DNA of 64,000 nt from Eriocheir sinensis (lineage: Eukaryota; Arthropoda; Malacostraca; Decapoda; Varunidae), in the NCBI RefSeq assembly GCF_024679095.1, contig NC_066534.1:16982663-17046662 (forward strand), given 5' to 3'. Shown in pieces: positions 24,461 to 36,466 of the stretch. The position numbers and the translations under genes are program-made. A model generated the notes under the pieces. It was given only the letters and a program-made list of their open reading frames with translations, had not been told where the DNA came from and made no database searches. Each line of letters opens with the position of its first letter. Position 1 is the stretch's first letter.

Positions 24461-24540
24461 ACCCCCGCCCCTCACCTAACACCGTCACCCCCGCCCCTCA
24501 CCTAACACCGTCACCCCCGCCCCCTGTCACCCTGCCACTC
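24461..24540 (-). promoter_or_regulatory. G-rich 26-bp tandem repeat after the Ig3 donor
   Basis: On the plus strand acccccgcccctcaccta opens 26-bp units at 24461 and 24487 and a partial third at 24513. In the transcript this gives several runs of three to five G within 90 nt of the 5' splice site. G runs near donors are known splicing enhancers and may form RNA quadruplexes; the role here is inferred. Confidence 0.6.
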
Positions 24541-24542
24541 AC

Positions 24543-24809
24543 CGTACACCGTCAGCGTGGCGTTGGCCACCACGGTGGCCACGGAGTTCTCAGCCTGGCA
24601 GATGTACACGCCGGCGTCCTGCACCGTGAGGTCCTTGATCTTGAGGGACGAGTCGGGGTCCAGGCGCGCGCGGCCCACGGGCATGCGGCCATCGTGCCGC
24701 CGCCACAGGATGTGCACCCGCGGCGACCCGCCCACGCGGCACCGCAGGATGGCCTCGCCGCCCGTTACACCCGTCACGTCGCTGGGCAGCCGCACGAAGA
24801 ACGGCCGCA
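24543..24809 (-). CDS. robo: Roundabout receptor, Ig3 exon
   Basis: This 267-bp exon encodes one complete I-set immunoglobulin domain, about 89 residues. The first cysteine is near residue 24 (ILRC), the core tryptophan near 36 (ILWRR), and the second cysteine near 71 in DAGVYIC. The text RPFFVRLPSDVT, then GRARL and SSLKI, parallels Robo Ig3, where PYF, SRAR and SLEI hold the same places. An N-A-T sequon near residue 83 is a possible N-glycosylation site. The acceptor is ccctcccacag and the donor is G|GTGAGT. Both flanking introns are phase 1 and the length is a multiple of three, so the exon can be skipped without a frameshift. The base composition is strongly GC- and CpG-rich, unlike the surrounding intron. 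It lies 647 bp upstream, in transcript order, of the Ig4-Ig5 exon. Confidence 0.93.
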
Positions 24810-24949
24810 CTGTGGGAGGGAGAGGGGAGCGTGAGACGATGCTGATTGGGGAGAAGCTTGGTATGGGAAGGGTGGCAGGACGCGGGGCATGGCGGGAAGC
24901 TGGTGGTGGACTCGGAAGGCTGGAACAAGGAATTAGGACGACGTCACCA

Positions 24950-25001
<52 letters not shown>
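24950..25001. repeat. CA array
   Basis: Uninterrupted ca repeat of about 52 bp. Confidence 0.96.
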
Positions 25002-25003
<2 letters not shown>

Positions 25004-25916
25004 ACTGATGAAAGAGTGAGTGTAATTCTTCGTCCATTGATTGCGGGACGCGGTGGAGAATGGACCAAAGGAAAAACGTGCGACGCTATGATGGAAATGA
25101 AGCCTTATGGGTGCGAGGGGCAGGGGGAGGAAGGGAGAGAGAGAGAGAGAGATGAAAGTTGACACAGTAGGCTGAAAATAGGACGACCAGCAGAGAAGAA
25201 AATCAGAAAAAAACTCACCAAAAAGAAAAAATATATATATTACAACGAACACGACGAAAACCTTATAACGAAAAAAAGTTGTCGAATAGGAAAGTAAAAA
25301 AAATTGTATATAAAATGAAGAAACAAATGAAAACAAAACAATAAAAAATAGAAAACGAATAAAAAGGAAAAAAGAGAACAAGAGGAATAACGAGAAACGA
25401 AACAAAACAACATTCGCGTATAAACAAAAATAAAAACAAAAAATAGTAAACGAATGACAAGGAAAAATAAATAAGTGAATAAATATAAGAAGAATAAGAA
25501 GGAAAAAGGAAGAAGAAAGGAAAAAATAATAGAGGAAAACATATTCGCGTAAAAACAAAAACAAACAAAAAATCAAACAAAAAAAGTAAATAAACGAATC
25601 ACAAAGAAGAAAATAGAATAAATAAAAATAAATAAAAGCGAAACGAAATGAAATGAAACAAAACAGAAAACGGAGAACGTGTCACTGCCCGGCCAGAGAG
25701 AAAAAGAAAAAGAAAAAAGAAAAAAAAAATATCACAGTTTCAAGGAGGATGAAAAATAAAAGATAAAAAGAAATAGACTCGGGGGGGAAGCCTTGCATGA
25801 AAACACAAGAAAAAAAAAAAGATAAACTGAATACAGAGAATGAAATAAAATATACGACATGAGAGAGAGAGAGAGAGAGAAATAAGAGTTCTTTGATATC
25901 TATATTAACACCACGG

Positions 25917-25918
<2 letters not shown>

Positions 25919-25961
<43 letters not shown>

Positions 25962-25982
25962 ATCTCTCTCTATCTCTCTCTA

Positions 25983-26040
<58 letters not shown>
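25919..26040. repeat. Interrupted CT array
   Basis: The ct repeat is broken by gtctat and tagtt between 25957 and 25985 and continues to 26040. Confidence 0.95.
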
Positions 26041-26042
<2 letters not shown>

Positions 26043-26099
26043 CCGGAGTTTATGTTATCGCGGGGGCTGCGTTGAGATCCGTGTTATCCCGCCCGAAAG

Positions 26100-26830
26100 A
26101 ATGAGAGAGATATGGTATGGGTGAGAAGGGAGAGAAGGGAGAGGGAGAGGGAGAGGGGGAGAGAAGGATGGGGGGTGGGGGGGGGTGGAGGAGGGGGCCG
26201 ATGAGGGGAGCTTAAGATGAGGGTGCGGGATTGGGGTAGAGAGAGGAAAGGAGAGGGGAGGTGGAGGTGGAGTGAGGAAGGGAAGGAGGGGGAGGTAGGG
26301 TGAGGATAGAGGAGGTATAAGAGGAAAAGGAAAGAAGAGGAGACAGAGAAGAAGGGGACAGAGCAGGGGAAGTAGAGTAAGGTAAGGTTAGGTAAGGATG
26401 TGGGGTGGGGAGGTAAAGGGAGGTAAGGGGAGGATGTGAGGGCGAAAGAAGGAGGGAGGAGGTACAGGAGGTAGGATGCTGATAAAGGAGGAAAGAGGAA
26501 GAGGAGGTAGAGAAGAAGGGGGGTAGATTAGGGCAAGGAGGGAAGGGTAGGGATAGGCAAGGAGTGGGAGGGTAAGGGGAGGTAAGGGAAGGCAAGACAG
26601 AAGGGGGTGGATGGGGGAGGTAAGGAAAGGTAAGAGACAGGGAGGAGGGGAGGGGAGGATGAAAGAAGGAAGGCAAGAAGAAGGGAGGAGGAAGAGGAGA
26701 GGAAAGAGGAAGAGAAGGTAGAATAGGACAGGGAGGGTAAGGAGATGAGTGGGAAGGTAAGGGGAGGTAAGGGAAGGTAGGAGACAGGAGGGGCGGGGAG
26801 AGGGGGAAAAGGGTAGTTGGGGAAGCAAAA
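26100..26830. repeat. GGTAAGG/GGGAGG purine tract
   Basis: Degenerate repeats around ggaggtaaggggaggtaagg fill the stretch with a loose period of about 150-200 bp. Open frames in it are low-complexity artefacts. Confidence 0.75.
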
Positions 26831-27275
26831 TGGTCATCCCTTAAATATTCTCAAAGGCTTAAGACCGAAACATTTTTTAGGTCTGGCGCTTAGAGGAGAC
26901 GCGTTGAGGTGGTGGTGGTGAAAGGTTGTGATGGAGATGGCAGGTGTTGTATATAGCTGTAGTAGTAGTAGTAGTAGTAGTAGTAATGGTGGTGGTGGTG
27001 GTGGTAGAAGGAAGAAGGGAAGGAGGAGAAAGGAAAGGGAGAAGTAGAGATGAACGAGGGATGGAGAGAGGGAGGTGAAATATTTAAGTACGAGAATAAG
27101 ACAGGTAAGGAGATCAGAAATAATAATGAGGAGGAGAAGGAGGAGGAGAAAGAGGAGAGGATGAAATAAGAAGTAGAAGAGAAGGAAGAAGAGGAAGCAG
27201 TGAAGAAGATCCAGTATTAAAAAAAAAGAGATGATGGAATAGATGATGATGGTGATAATGATGATGATAATGATG

Positions 27276-27333
<58 letters not shown>
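27276..27333. repeat. TAG trinucleotide array
   Basis: Perfect tag repeat preceded by gat/tga trinucleotides; a shorter one is at 26959-26985. Confidence 0.95.
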
Positions 27334-27587
27334 AAGAGGCTTAAGGAATAAAAACCTAAGGAAGTGTTCAAGAAACCTTATATGAAGAGGATGAGGAGGA
27401 GGGGGATCAGTGAAAGGGGGAGAGAAGGAGGAAAAGAAGGGAAGGAGGATTAAGAAACAAAATCTCCCTCTGTGTTTGTCATTCTGTAGGGAGGGAGGGA
27501 GGGAGAGAGGGAGGAGAGGAGGGAGAGAGAGGGGAAGGAACTAAGGGTGTTTTTTTTATCTTTGTTCTCCTTACGACGATATTTTTT

Positions 27588-27590
<3 letters not shown>

Positions 27591-27635
<45 letters not shown>

Positions 27636-27672
27636 ACTTTTACGTGTGTTGGGGGAATGGAGGGGACAGTGC

Positions 27673-27720
<48 letters not shown>

Positions 27721-27828
27721 GTGTGTGTGTAATGGCGCAAACTACCTGTTGTCTCGTGAATAGACCCGTTTTTCGCCGCTAAATGGCACTGCGGTCGTTA
27801 TGGCGCCCCCTCTTGCGGCCAATGGGGA

Positions 27829-27865
<37 letters not shown>

Positions 27866-27890
27866 GAGGCGATGGTCGAGTAAACTAACA

Positions 27891-27936
<46 letters not shown>
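27591..27936. repeat. GA, GT, CA and CT arrays within 350 bp
   Basis: Four arrays follow one another: ga (27591-27631), gt (27674-27730), ca (27831-27861) and ct (27895-27936). The second pair is the reverse complement of the first pair in mirrored order, so the whole segment is a long imperfect inverted repeat around 27731-27830. Confidence 0.93.
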
Positions 27937-27939
<3 letters not shown>

Positions 27940-28349
27940 TTAATCACCCACGAGACGGACAGGTAAGGGAGGAGAGAAAGAAAGAAAGAGTTCAAGGTAT
28001 AGAACGCAGGTGACCCAATTAGCAGAAGGGCAGGTAGATAGATAGGTTGATTAAGGTGGATAGACAGGTATTAAGATTCCCATCGTCGATAATAATGATG
28101 TCAAGATCCCAATTAACTTTTCTATCAAGATGGAATTGAGTTTTTTTAAAGGGAGAATGGAAAATGGGAGGGAGGGAGGGTGGGGAGGGCGTAGGAGAGA
28201 AAATTGGGTGAGCTAGGGAGAGAAAATAGGGTGAGAAGGTTAAGGGAGAGAATATGGAGGTAAGGAGAGAGAAAATAGTACGAGATAGGGAGAGAAAATA
28301 AGGCGACGGAGGGAGAGAAAAAAATAGGGTGAGGAAGGGAGAGAGAAAT

Positions 28350-28350
<1 letters not shown>

Positions 28351-28441
<91 letters not shown>
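28351..28441. repeat. GA array
   Basis: Perfect ga repeat of about 90 bp within a purine-rich stretch carrying repeated gggagagaaaata(g/a)gg text. Confidence 0.96.
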
Positions 28442-28442
<1 letters not shown>

Positions 28443-28825
28443 AGGGTGAGAGAAAAAAAAATAGGGTAGGAAAGGAGAGAGAAAATGAGGTGAGGAAGGG
28501 AGAGAGAACAGGGTGAGGGAGAAGAGAAAATTGGGAGAGGAAGGAAGAAAGAAAATAAGGTGATGTAGGGAGAGAAATTGAAATAAGTGAGGATTATAAA
28601 AATAGGGAAAAATGGAGGGAAATGAAAAAAAATCGTGTGTTGAAAGAAAATTAATATGTAGAAAGGGAATATAAGGAATTGGAGAAAATGAAGGATATCA
28701 AAGGAACAATATGACGAGAGAAAGAAAACTATATAGGGTGAAGGAAAGATGTCAAAAGCAAAATAACAACAAAAAGAGAAAAAGAAAATCCAGGAAGGGA
28801 AAGAACCTAACCACACCTTACTGAA

Positions 28826-29450
28826 CTCAAATCAAGCCTGTATAAGCTAACCTAACTCTTTCTTATCAATCTAACTTAACCTAATCTAACCAAACCTAAT
28901 ATATCTTTACCCTACCTACCCCAACCTACCTAAAGTCCTATACTAGCTAACCCAACACACTAACCTAATCCAACCTAACCTAGCCTAACATAACCAAACC
29001 TAATATATCTTTACCCTACCTACCCCAACCTACCTAAAGCCCTATACTAGCTAACCCAACACACTCTAACCTAATCCAACCTAACCTAACCTAACCTAAC
29101 CAAACCTAATATATCTTTACCCTACCTACCCCAACCTACCTAAAGCCCTATACTAGCTAACCCAACACACTCTAACCTAATCCAACCTAACCTAACCTAA
29201 CCTAACCAAACCTAATATATCTTTACCCTACCTACCCCAACCTACCTAAAGCCCTATACTAGCTAACCCAACACACTCTAACCTAATCCAACCTAACCTA
29301 ACCTAACCAAACCTAATATATCTTTACCCTACCTACCCCAACCTACCTAAAGCCCTATACTAGCTAACCCAACACACTAACCTAATCCAACCTAACCTAA
29401 CCTAACCTAACCTAACCTAACCTAACCCAACCTAACCTAACCGAGCCTCA
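28826..29450. repeat. CCTAA (TTAGG-type) higher-order repeat
   Basis: Runs of cctaa are interleaved with a spacer containing aatatatctttaccctacc and taaagccctatactagcta. The spacer recurs at 28898, 29002, 29108, 29214 and 29315, so five units of about 101-106 bp vary by whole pentamers. The block ends in a purer run of cctaa at 29380-29445. CCTAA is the C-rich strand of the arthropod telomere repeat, here internal. Confidence 0.92.
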
Positions 29451-29537
29451 TCTGAAACAACCCTGGAGGCGAGGCGCAGCAGGCAAGAAACACGCACAGC
29501 AGCGCCGCGTCCCTCGACCTTACGATATCGGGTGGCT

Positions 29538-29564
29538 ATTGGTGGCCCATCGAAGCCCACCAAT
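29538..29564. other. 8-bp inverted repeat containing CCAAT boxes
   Basis: ATTGGTGG at 29538-29545 is matched by CCACCAAT at 29557-29564 with an 11-nt loop. It lies in a unique GC-rich island (29450-29580) right after the CCTAA block. Confidence 0.6.
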
Positions 29565-29849
29565 GAGGACACCAGTTGCCCAAAAGAGGAGGGAGAGAGG
29601 AGGAATGGAGGGAGACCGTGATAGTGGCCGGAGGATTAGGAGGAGGAGGAGGAGAGAACATGGACTAGAGGACATGGAGGAAAGGGGAGAGAGGAAGGGA
29701 GAAGGAGGGAGAGGTAGGATGCCCATGGTAGTGGCTGAAGGAGCAAGAGGAGGAGGAGGAGAAGGAGGAGGAGGAGGAAGAGGGGCTGGTTAGGAAGGGA
29801 GGTAGCGGGAGGGAAACCGTAGTAGTAGCCGAAGGAGGAGGCAGTGGGG

Positions 29850-29967
29850 GAGTAATAGTAGTAGTAATAGTAGTAGTAGTAGTAGTAGTAGTAGGCCAAT
29901 GAATTGCTTTGTGAAAGGATATGAGAAAAGATACCGCTCACAACGCAACTCTAATGGATGGAGGCCC

Positions 29968-30003
<36 letters not shown>

Positions 30004-30004
30004 A
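29850..30004. repeat. AGT arrays
   Basis: Two agt repeats (29850-29893 with aat breaks, and 29970-30004) are separated by 76 bp. Confidence 0.93.
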
Positions 30005-30370
30005 GAGGAGGAGGAGGAGGAGGAGGTTAGGAGAGGCTGGTTAAGGAGAGGTAAGGGCGAGAGCGCATGGACTGAAGGCATTGGAGTAGGGGAGTTGGGG
30101 CAAGTTTGGAGCGAGTATTTCAGGGCCTTAATGCTCCGGACGAGACGAGTTTTGCGAATGTCGAAGAGAAGCACCTTACTTGTCCCCTTCTACCCCTCCC
30201 CTTCCCTGCCCCTTCCCCTTTCTCGCCCACATATTCCCTAGAGGTCTTGCTGTGTATTTCTTTTTTACTTTTTCTTTTTTTTCGTTTTCTCGCCAATAGT
30301 CCGCCATCGTATTCAGTTTTCTCTTTATTCTAGTTTTTTTTTTAGTTCGAGGTGTGGGTGGGTGGGTGGG

Positions 30371-30371
<1 letters not shown>

Positions 30372-30414
<43 letters not shown>

Positions 30415-30415
30415 C

Positions 30416-30446
<31 letters not shown>
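30372..30446. repeat. GT array and TAG array
   Basis: A gt repeat (30372-30412) and a tag repeat (30417-30446) abut, followed by acc-rich text to 30600. Confidence 0.94.
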
Positions 30447-30619
30447 ATTAAAGAAAATAACAACAATAACGAGAGTAGCAAATACCTCACCACCACCATC
30501 AACACCATCACCACCACCACCAACACCACCAACAACAACACTAGTACCCACACCACCACCACCACCACCACCATCATCATCAACAGCACCACCAGCACCA
30601 GCAGCAGCAATAGTAGAAA

Positions 30620-30843
30620 CACGGGCACAGATGATCCTCTAGAGGCTTCCGCTGTATCATTAGCCAGTCAATCCCCGGCAGCCAATCCTGATCCTCGCGC
30701 TGGTAATTAATTTGTTGTCGGTAATATGATTGGATTAGCGGGGCCTGACTGACGGGCCGCCACCAAACAATGACGCCTTCTGATCGAGTTAAGGCCCTGA
30801 TTAGGACGACGAGAGGGCGCCAATCTTGCTGTTCTCTGATTAG
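30620..30843. promoter_or_regulatory. Candidate intronic enhancer with homeodomain sites
   Basis: This unique island between simple repeats contains TAATTAAT (30704-30711), GGATTAG (30732-30738), CTGATTAGG (30797-30805) and CTGATTAG (30836-30843). TAATTA is the core of Antp-class homeodomain sites and GGATTA of Otx/Bicoid-class sites. Its enhancer role is inferred from composition only. Confidence 0.35.
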
Positions 30844-30844
30844 T

Positions 30845-30879
30845 AGGGGGGTATGGGGGGTATGGGAAGGGGGGTAGGG
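30845..30879 (+). other. Quadruplex-type G runs
   Basis: Five G runs of three to six separated by tat, tat, aa and ta fall within 35 bp on the plus strand (template strand for robo). Confidence 0.75.
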
Positions 30880-30935
30880 TATGTGAGTTTGTGTGTGTGT
30901 GTGTGTGTGTGATTGGGTCAGGTGATTGGGTTGTT

Positions 30936-31058
30936 TGATTGGGTTTGGGTTGGATTAGGTTTGGTGTGTTTTAGGGAGGGATTGATTGGGTTGGGTTGGG
31001 TTAGGTTAGGTTAGGTTGGGATGAGATTGGGTTGGGTTTGGGTTCGGTTGGGTTGGGT
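30936..31058. repeat. TTGGG/TTAGG-type interstitial array
   Basis: This stretch consists of variants of ttggg and ttagg, including ggttaggttaggttaggt near 31000-31018. It lies in inverted orientation to the CCTAA block 1.5 kb away and runs directly into a GT array. Confidence 0.8.

Positions 31059-31125
<67 letters not shown>
31059..31125. repeat. GT array
   Basis: Perfect tg repeat of about 66 bp directly after the TTGGG-type array. Confidence 0.96.
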
Positions 31126-31130
<5 letters not shown>

Positions 31131-31382
31131 GTTTATGCTGATTAATTTTTCTGAAGTATAATTTGATCGCATTTTCATTTATTATCCTTATTTTCTTATA
31201 TTCCTTGTTTATCTTTCTCTGCTTTTCTTTCCTACTTTTCTTTTCTTCCTCTTCTTTAGTGTTATTCTATTGTCCTTATTCTTCTTATGTTATATTTTTT
31301 TTACTTCTTTCCCATCGTGTTTTTTTTTTCTATCTCCGTCTCCTTTCTTTCTCCAATTCCCTTAAGCTCTCTTCATTTACAG

Positions 31383-31413
<31 letters not shown>

Positions 31414-31539
31414 CTCCTCCTCCTTCTATTGCCTTGGGACCTCTTCAACTATCACTTTCTCTCCTCTGTCGTCAAAACTTCTCTCACCTCCCTCCCTCGC
31501 TCCCTCAATTCTTCCTCTCCCTCGCTCTCGCGCTCACTC

Positions 31540-31943
<404 letters not shown>

Positions 31944-31962
31944 CTCCTCGTCCTCCTCCTCC

Positions 31963-32895
31963 GACTGCGAAATTATCCAGAGACCTGGACCAGATCACTC
32001 AGTGGTCAGAAAAATGGCAGATGTCCTTCAACACTGCCAAATGTAAAGTAATCCATATCGGATCCAGAAACAGCAAGCACACGTACCACATGGGTGGCGA
32101 ACCACTACATGTAGTGCAAGAGGAAAGAGACCTCACGGTCACTATCAGCAGTGACTTGGAACAAACAAAAAACTGCAAGTCCGCCTGTAAGAAAGCCAAT
32201 ACAATGCTTGGGTTCATATCGAGGAACTTCGAATACAAGACGCCGGGAGTTATGTAATCCTTGTATAATTCGCTGGTAAGGCCCCACCTGGAATACGCCG
32301 TGCAATTCTGGTCTCCTAATTACAGGAAAGACATTGAATTACTTGAGAGAGTACAGCGCCGCGCCACGAAGATGATACCATCACTGAGGACGAAACCCTA
32401 TGAAGAACGACTCGAGCGACTCAACCTCTTCACGTTGGAAAAGAGACGACTGCGGGGAGACATGATACAAGTCTTTAAGTACCTGAACAAGCTCAGCAAC
32501 GTTGATCACTCATAGAATCACTCCAAACTCTTCACGCTACAAACTAACCTGAGAACAAGAAACAACGGAAAAACAATTCAAGCAAAGCGATGCAATACTG
32601 ACATCGGCAGGAGTTATTTCTCGAATAGAGTTGTTCGCCACTGGAACAGCCTTCCTGCAGAAGTGGTTAGCGCAGAGACCATCAACTCCTTCAAGAAACG
32701 CATTGATCGCCACTTTGCTGCAACAGGAGTGAACTGAACGTTCCCAAGAGTAGGTACACAAGTGCTTTAATCCTTCCCTGCAAGCCACTCCTGTGGCAAA
32801 CGGATTGATTAAATCACTGAACGCAGGCAACCTAGTAATGAGCCAACAGTCTTTCTGCTGCCTGCTAGTCCATGTTTCCATGTTTCCATGTTTCC
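31963..32895 (+). mobile_element. CR1-like non-LTR retrotransposon, 5'-truncated and inactive
   Basis: An open frame antisense to robo encodes the last third of a LINE reverse transcriptase region: DLDQITQWSEKWQMSFN, KCKVIHIG, then [48 protein letters not shown] and FSNRVVRHWNSLPAEVV. These segments match the CR1/L2-type thumb and C-terminal region. The natural stop is at 32735-32737. Two in-frame stops interrupt it, TAA at 32255-32257 and TAG at 32513-32515, with the frame otherwise kept. The 3' end after the stop finishes in three copies of an 8-base motif (catgtttc), the terminal microsatellite tail expected of CR1-like elements. The 5' end is truncated directly against CT/CTC repeats; the catalytic YADD part and the endonuclease are missing. 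It cannot move by itself. Confidence 0.88.
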
Positions 32896-33050
32896 TCCTC
32901 CTCCTCCTCCTCCTCCCTAAATCGTGTCGGAAGCCCCCCAAAAGAGAAGCCTCAAACCCGATAAATCGATAGAAGCCCCCCACCTGCCCCCCCCCTCCTC
33001 CTCCCCCCCTCAGGGTGTTAATGAGAGATGGTGAAATTATCCCTCACCTG

Positions 33051-33305
<255 letters not shown>

Positions 33306-33677
33306 ATTTTCCTTCCTCTCTGTCACCTTCCCTTCTTCCCACTTCCCTTCCACCTCTCTTCCTCTCCCTCCATTCCACCTCCCCTCTTCCACCGTACTTT
33401 CCACCACTCTCCAATCCACTTCCCTATTATCTTCTCTCCCTTCCCTTCTCTTCCTCCTCTTCCATCCCTTTCCTTTCACCCTCCCCCTCTTCCATCCCTT
33501 CCCTTTCCCTGTTCAATACCAACCTTCCCTTCCACCTTCCCTTCCTTTTCCAACTCCATCTCCCTTCCCTCCTTCCACTTCCCTCCCTTCCTCCACCTCC
33601 TCCACCCTTCCACCATCGTCACTGCTAATGTGGAAAACAGATTCTGACTTCCTAATGATGAGGCAGCTAATGCACAC

Positions 33678-33910
<233 letters not shown>

Positions 33911-34209
33911 CTGTCATTTTCTTTACCATTTAGTCTGTTTTCTCTCCTCTCCTTCCTCTTCTTTCACCATCATCACCATCACCAGCATCTTCGTCATTAC
34001 TCATTTTCTCTTCCATTCCTCATTCATTCATTTTTTTTTTTTTTAGCTTCTTCTATTTGTTATTTCCATCATCCTTTATCTCCCTTTTTTCTCTCCTTCC
34101 TTTTTTCCTTCGTCTCCCTTTTCTCACTTATTCTTTTCCTCTTTTCTTCTTTTTTCTTTTCTCTTTTATAATGTTTTTTTCTTTACCTCTTTTCTCTTCT
34201 CTTATTTCC

Positions 34210-34657
34210 TTTCTTTTTTTCATCACCAACACACACAAAACAGTATCTAACACCACTACTACTGTTAAAATCATCACCACCACAAACCACCACCACCACC
34301 TACACCACGGGCATCACCACTCCTATACCCACCACAATTACTCCCATCATTATAACTTCTAACACCAAAGCATTCACCATCTTCATCACCACCACCTCCA
34401 CTATAGCCGCAGCCCTCACTCACCACCACCAACAACAACACCAACAATAACAACAACAACTGCCACCTCCACCACCAGCATTCCTAATATTATCATCACC
34501 GTCAACACCACCACCACCACCACCACCGCCGCAACACCCTCACCCACCGCCCTATTACAAACATTTACACTACCACTAACGCTAATTGCATCATCACCAT
34601 TAGACACCACCGCCGCCAACACCACCACCACCACCACTACTGCTGCTACTGTTATTG

Positions 34658-34693
<36 letters not shown>

Positions 34694-34797
34694 TTACTAT
34701 GAATTGCCTACTATAAATGTTACTATCTCTGGTATTAACTTCTATTACAAACCATTAAGATTGTATCCTATCATCACCACCACCACTAAAGTCATTT

Positions 34798-34849
<52 letters not shown>

Positions 34850-34870
34850 CACTACTACCAACACTAGCCA
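34210..34870. repeat. ACC/ACT trinucleotide-rich tract
   Basis: Interrupted cac/cca repeats to 34640, then act arrays at 34662-34700 and 34797-34856. No domain is visible in any frame. Confidence 0.88.
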
Positions 34871-34979
34871 ACACTGCGTACCTGCCACCCCACCACCACC
34901 ACCCACCTCCAGTCCGGGTCGTGTAAAGTTACGCAGGAGATGCAGGGGAGGTGCGTAACTTTTCTCATTGTAATCACAT

Positions 34980-36045
34980 CAAAGGCCCCCGACTAGGTTC
35001 CCCTCCCCTTCCCTCCCTTCCCTTCCCTTCCCTCCGTTGCCCGACCTTCCTACCTCCCTTCCGTTGCCTTCCTTCCGACCCTGCTTCACGTCTTTAATTT
35101 TTTTTTTTTTTTGGCGTTCTCTCATTCCCTAATTCCACTCCCTTCACTGTTTCCTTCTTTTTTACTGTTTAGCTCCTGCAATTCCTACTCTTTTTTTAAC
35201 TTTCCTTTCTTTCACTTCTTCCCTTCCCTCCTCTTCCCTCCTCTTCCCTTTCTCTCATTCCCTAATTCATCTTCTCTCGCTGCTTACTTTTTTTTAAGTT
35301 ATCCATTGCAGTTCCTACATTTTTTTTAGCTTTTCCTCTCTTTTTTTTTTCTCCCCTTCCCTTCCCTACTTCCCATCCTTCCAATCCTGCGTTCATTCTT
35401 TTATTCTTTCTCTTTCTCTCATTCTCTAATTCCTCTCCCTTCGCGTCTTCCCTCATTTTTCAATTTAACTCCTGCAATTTCTACTTTTTATATACTTTTT
35501 TTCCTTTCTCTTTATTTCTCTTGCTTCCTGTCTTTATTGCTCTTCGTCGTCACTTCCATCTTTTTCTCTTCCATTTTCTTTCCCTTACTTGATTCTTTGC
35601 ACTTTCTCCTCCTCGGTAATTCCTTTCAACTCTCCTCCATCTCCTCTTTTACTCTGTCTCCCTCATTCTCCTTCCATCCTTCTATTTTTTTTTCTTTTCT
35701 GTTTTGTTGTCTCGTTTCCTTTACCATCCTTTCCTTTATGGCTAACCTTCCCTTCCTTTCCTTACTTTATCTTAACCAAAACTCTTTTCTCTCCTTTCCT
35801 TCACTGCTTCCTTCTTTTCCTTCCCTTTCTTTCTCTTCCCTTCCCTTCTCATTCCTTGCCTTCCCTCACCTTTACCATCCCTCTTTTCTCTCCTTTCCTT
35901 CACTCCTTTCCTCTTTTCCTTCCCGCTTATTCCTTTCCCTCCATGACCTCGACCTATCTTTTCTTTTCCTTCCCTTTCCTTCTCCTTCCTTTCCCTTCCC
36001 ATTCATTCTACTCCCTTCCCTTTCCTTCCCTTCCATTCGCCGATG
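34980..36045. repeat. CCTTC-type pyrimidine tract
   Basis: Degenerate ttccctt repeats; segments such as ctctcattccctaattc recur at 35121, 35252 and 35417 at roughly 130-165 bp spacing. Confidence 0.75.
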
Positions 36046-36079
36046 CTCTAATGGTGACAGGAAAGGGAAATGGAGATAG

Positions 36080-36466
<387 letters not shown>

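Larger units (their letters stand above)
23896..24542 (-). other. Short robo intron between Ig3 and Ig4
   Basis: This 647-bp phase-1 intron is the only short one in the window. It carries a C-rich (G-rich in the transcript) 26-bp tandem repeat directly after the donor and a perfect 12-bp inverted repeat about 280 nt from the acceptor. Its compactness beside introns of 13 and 28 kb is notable. Confidence 0.9.

Noticed and set aside
28826..29450. The CCTAA block as an actual chromosome end
   Set aside because: It is interrupted by spacers and lies inside a gene with coding exons of the same gene on both sides.
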